Positions 4,995 through 5,472 of a stretch of DNA of 5,472 nucleotides are shown piece after piece. Each line of letters opens with the position of its first letter. The first letter of the stretch is position 1. The notes under the pieces were generated by a model that was given only the letters and a program-made list of their open reading frames with translations, was not told the DNA's origin and ran no database searches. The stretch comes from Bacteroidales bacterium (GTDB lineage Bacteria > Bacteroidota > Bacteroidia > Bacteroidales > UBA4181). Location: positions 1 through 5,472 of the forward strand of contig JAQVSH010000143.1 in NCBI GenBank assembly GCA_028700615.1, given 5' to 3'. The position numbers and the translations under genes were made by a program.

Positions 4995-5031
4995 ACAGAA
5001 CCGAGGCACACTACGTTAAACAGGCACAGTC
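4995..5031. repeat. Two decayed solo ends of the MITE-like element
   Basis: acagaaccgaggcaca at 4995-5010 and aggcacagtc at 5022-5031 match the right terminal repeat of the MITE-like elements. Counting 4889-4908 and 4956-4975, four ends lie in the same orientation within about 140 bp. The last stops 2 bp from the stop codon of the right-flank gene. No promoter or RNA gene is seen in 4909-5033. Confidence 0.6.
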
Positions 5032-5033
5032 GG

Positions 5034-5472
5034 TTAATAGCGAGTGATGACCACTATTTTTCCGCTTTCTTTTCCGGGGATTACCTTCAATTCCATCTGA
5101 CCCAGCACTTTTGTCCCTACGCCAAGTTCAGTCAGAGAGGCTGTCACAGTAGGTTGATCGCCTGAACCGATCAGTTGGGCGCTGGTCAGGGTGCCTTTCC
5201 ATAATACGGGGCCGAAAGTGTGCCTCAAAGTATACTCACCGGGCAGAATATTATCGAAAATATATTCATTTACCCCTTCATAGGTCATTTTCCGAATGGC
5301 ATTTCCTCCTCTAAAGTCCGTTCCCGGCTCAGCGCTCTTGGCAAGTTCAATTTCAGCGCCCCGCCCGTTTACCTGTTCGGTAATTTCTTTGTAATCCTCC
5401 GTTCCGCTGTCAAAAGCCTCCACTTCAAAATAATATTCCGGATCCCGGTTGAGACTGTGGATTGTGAGGGTG
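5034..5472 (-). CDS. Probable extracellular beta-sandwich protein, C-terminal fragment (5' end outside window)
   Basis: The frame stays open to the right edge, so the GTG at 5423 is internal and the gene starts beyond the window. About 146 residues are visible. Near the left of the fragment, NRDPEYYFEVEAFDSG looks like the last strands of a fibronectin type III-like domain. Further on, EYIFDNILPGEYTLRHT has the F-x-N-x-x-P-G-x-Y-x-L signature of carboxypeptidase-regulatory/Cna-B-like beta-sandwiches. The protein ends in VVITRY with the TAA stop at 5034-5036. No membrane anchor or sorting signal is visible. A secreted or surface role is inferred from the domain style. It runs convergent to the array, and its stop codon lies 2 bp from a decayed MITE-like end, so the insertions seem to have spared the coding sequence. 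Composition is less AT-rich than the array. Confidence 0.7.
   Translation of the reverse strand, partial: TLTIHSLNRDPEYYFEVEAFDSGTEDYKEITEQVNGRGAEIELAKSAEPGTDFRGGNAIRKMTYEGVNEYIFDNILPGEYTLRHTFGPVLWKGTLTSAQLIGSGDQPTVTASLTELGVGTKVLGQMELKVIPGKESGKIVVITRY

Noticed and set aside
4935..5165. Open frame of 76 codons on the + strand
   Set aside because: It reads through repeat ends and then antisense to the right-flank gene, whose own frame stays open to the window edge and has domain-like motifs.

Overview
The window is a fragment of a Gram-negative bacterial chromosome. Two moderately GC-balanced flanking genes enclose a visibly AT-richer block of about 4 kb. The left flank (1-344, +) is the C-terminal end of an AI-2E/PerM-family membrane transporter. 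The right flank (5034-5472, -) is the C-terminal end of a probable extracellular beta-sandwich protein. The host phylum is not certain. The central genes lack convincing Shine-Dalgarno sites, have A/T-rich leaders, and are preceded by a match to the Bacteroidetes promoter consensus (TTTG, 18 bp, TAnnTTTG). This points to Bacteroidetes, or to an anaerobe such as a spirochaete that received Bacteroidetes-type genes.

Region 345-933 has no gene but is rich in structure. It holds a direct repeat pair (356-374 and 387-405), a 199-bp fold-back element with perfect 18-bp terminal inverted repeats (390-588), a 119-bp MITE-like element with 20-bp imperfect terminal inverted repeats (643-761), a possible promoter just inside it (765-794), and a nested hairpin (807-880, core 841-863). 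I see nothing recognisable in 589-642.

Region 934-4773 holds six unrelated genes, all on the + strand. In order they are a small lipoprotein, a two-CxxC zinc-ribbon protein, a multi-pass membrane protein with a DUF6064-like signature, a GNAT acetyltransferase, a short-chain dehydrogenase/reductase and a cysteine-rich DUF3795-like protein. They do not form one pathway. Several gene ends carry a related CACAAC/CTAAC...CGG motif, one of which starts an attC-like hairpin (4264-4309). The layout therefore resembles an integron-style or cassette-style cargo array more than a metabolic operon. No integrase or transposase is present in the window.

Region 4774-5033 starts with a second copy of the MITE-like element (4791-4908, perfect 20-bp inverted repeats), in inverted orientation to the first. 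A 67-bp tandem duplication of its outer half and two decayed solo ends follow, reaching to 2 bp from the stop codon of the right-flank gene. The main hypothesis is that 643-4908 is a cargo unit bracketed by inverted transposase-less elements. This is read from sequence layout only, and mobility is inferred.
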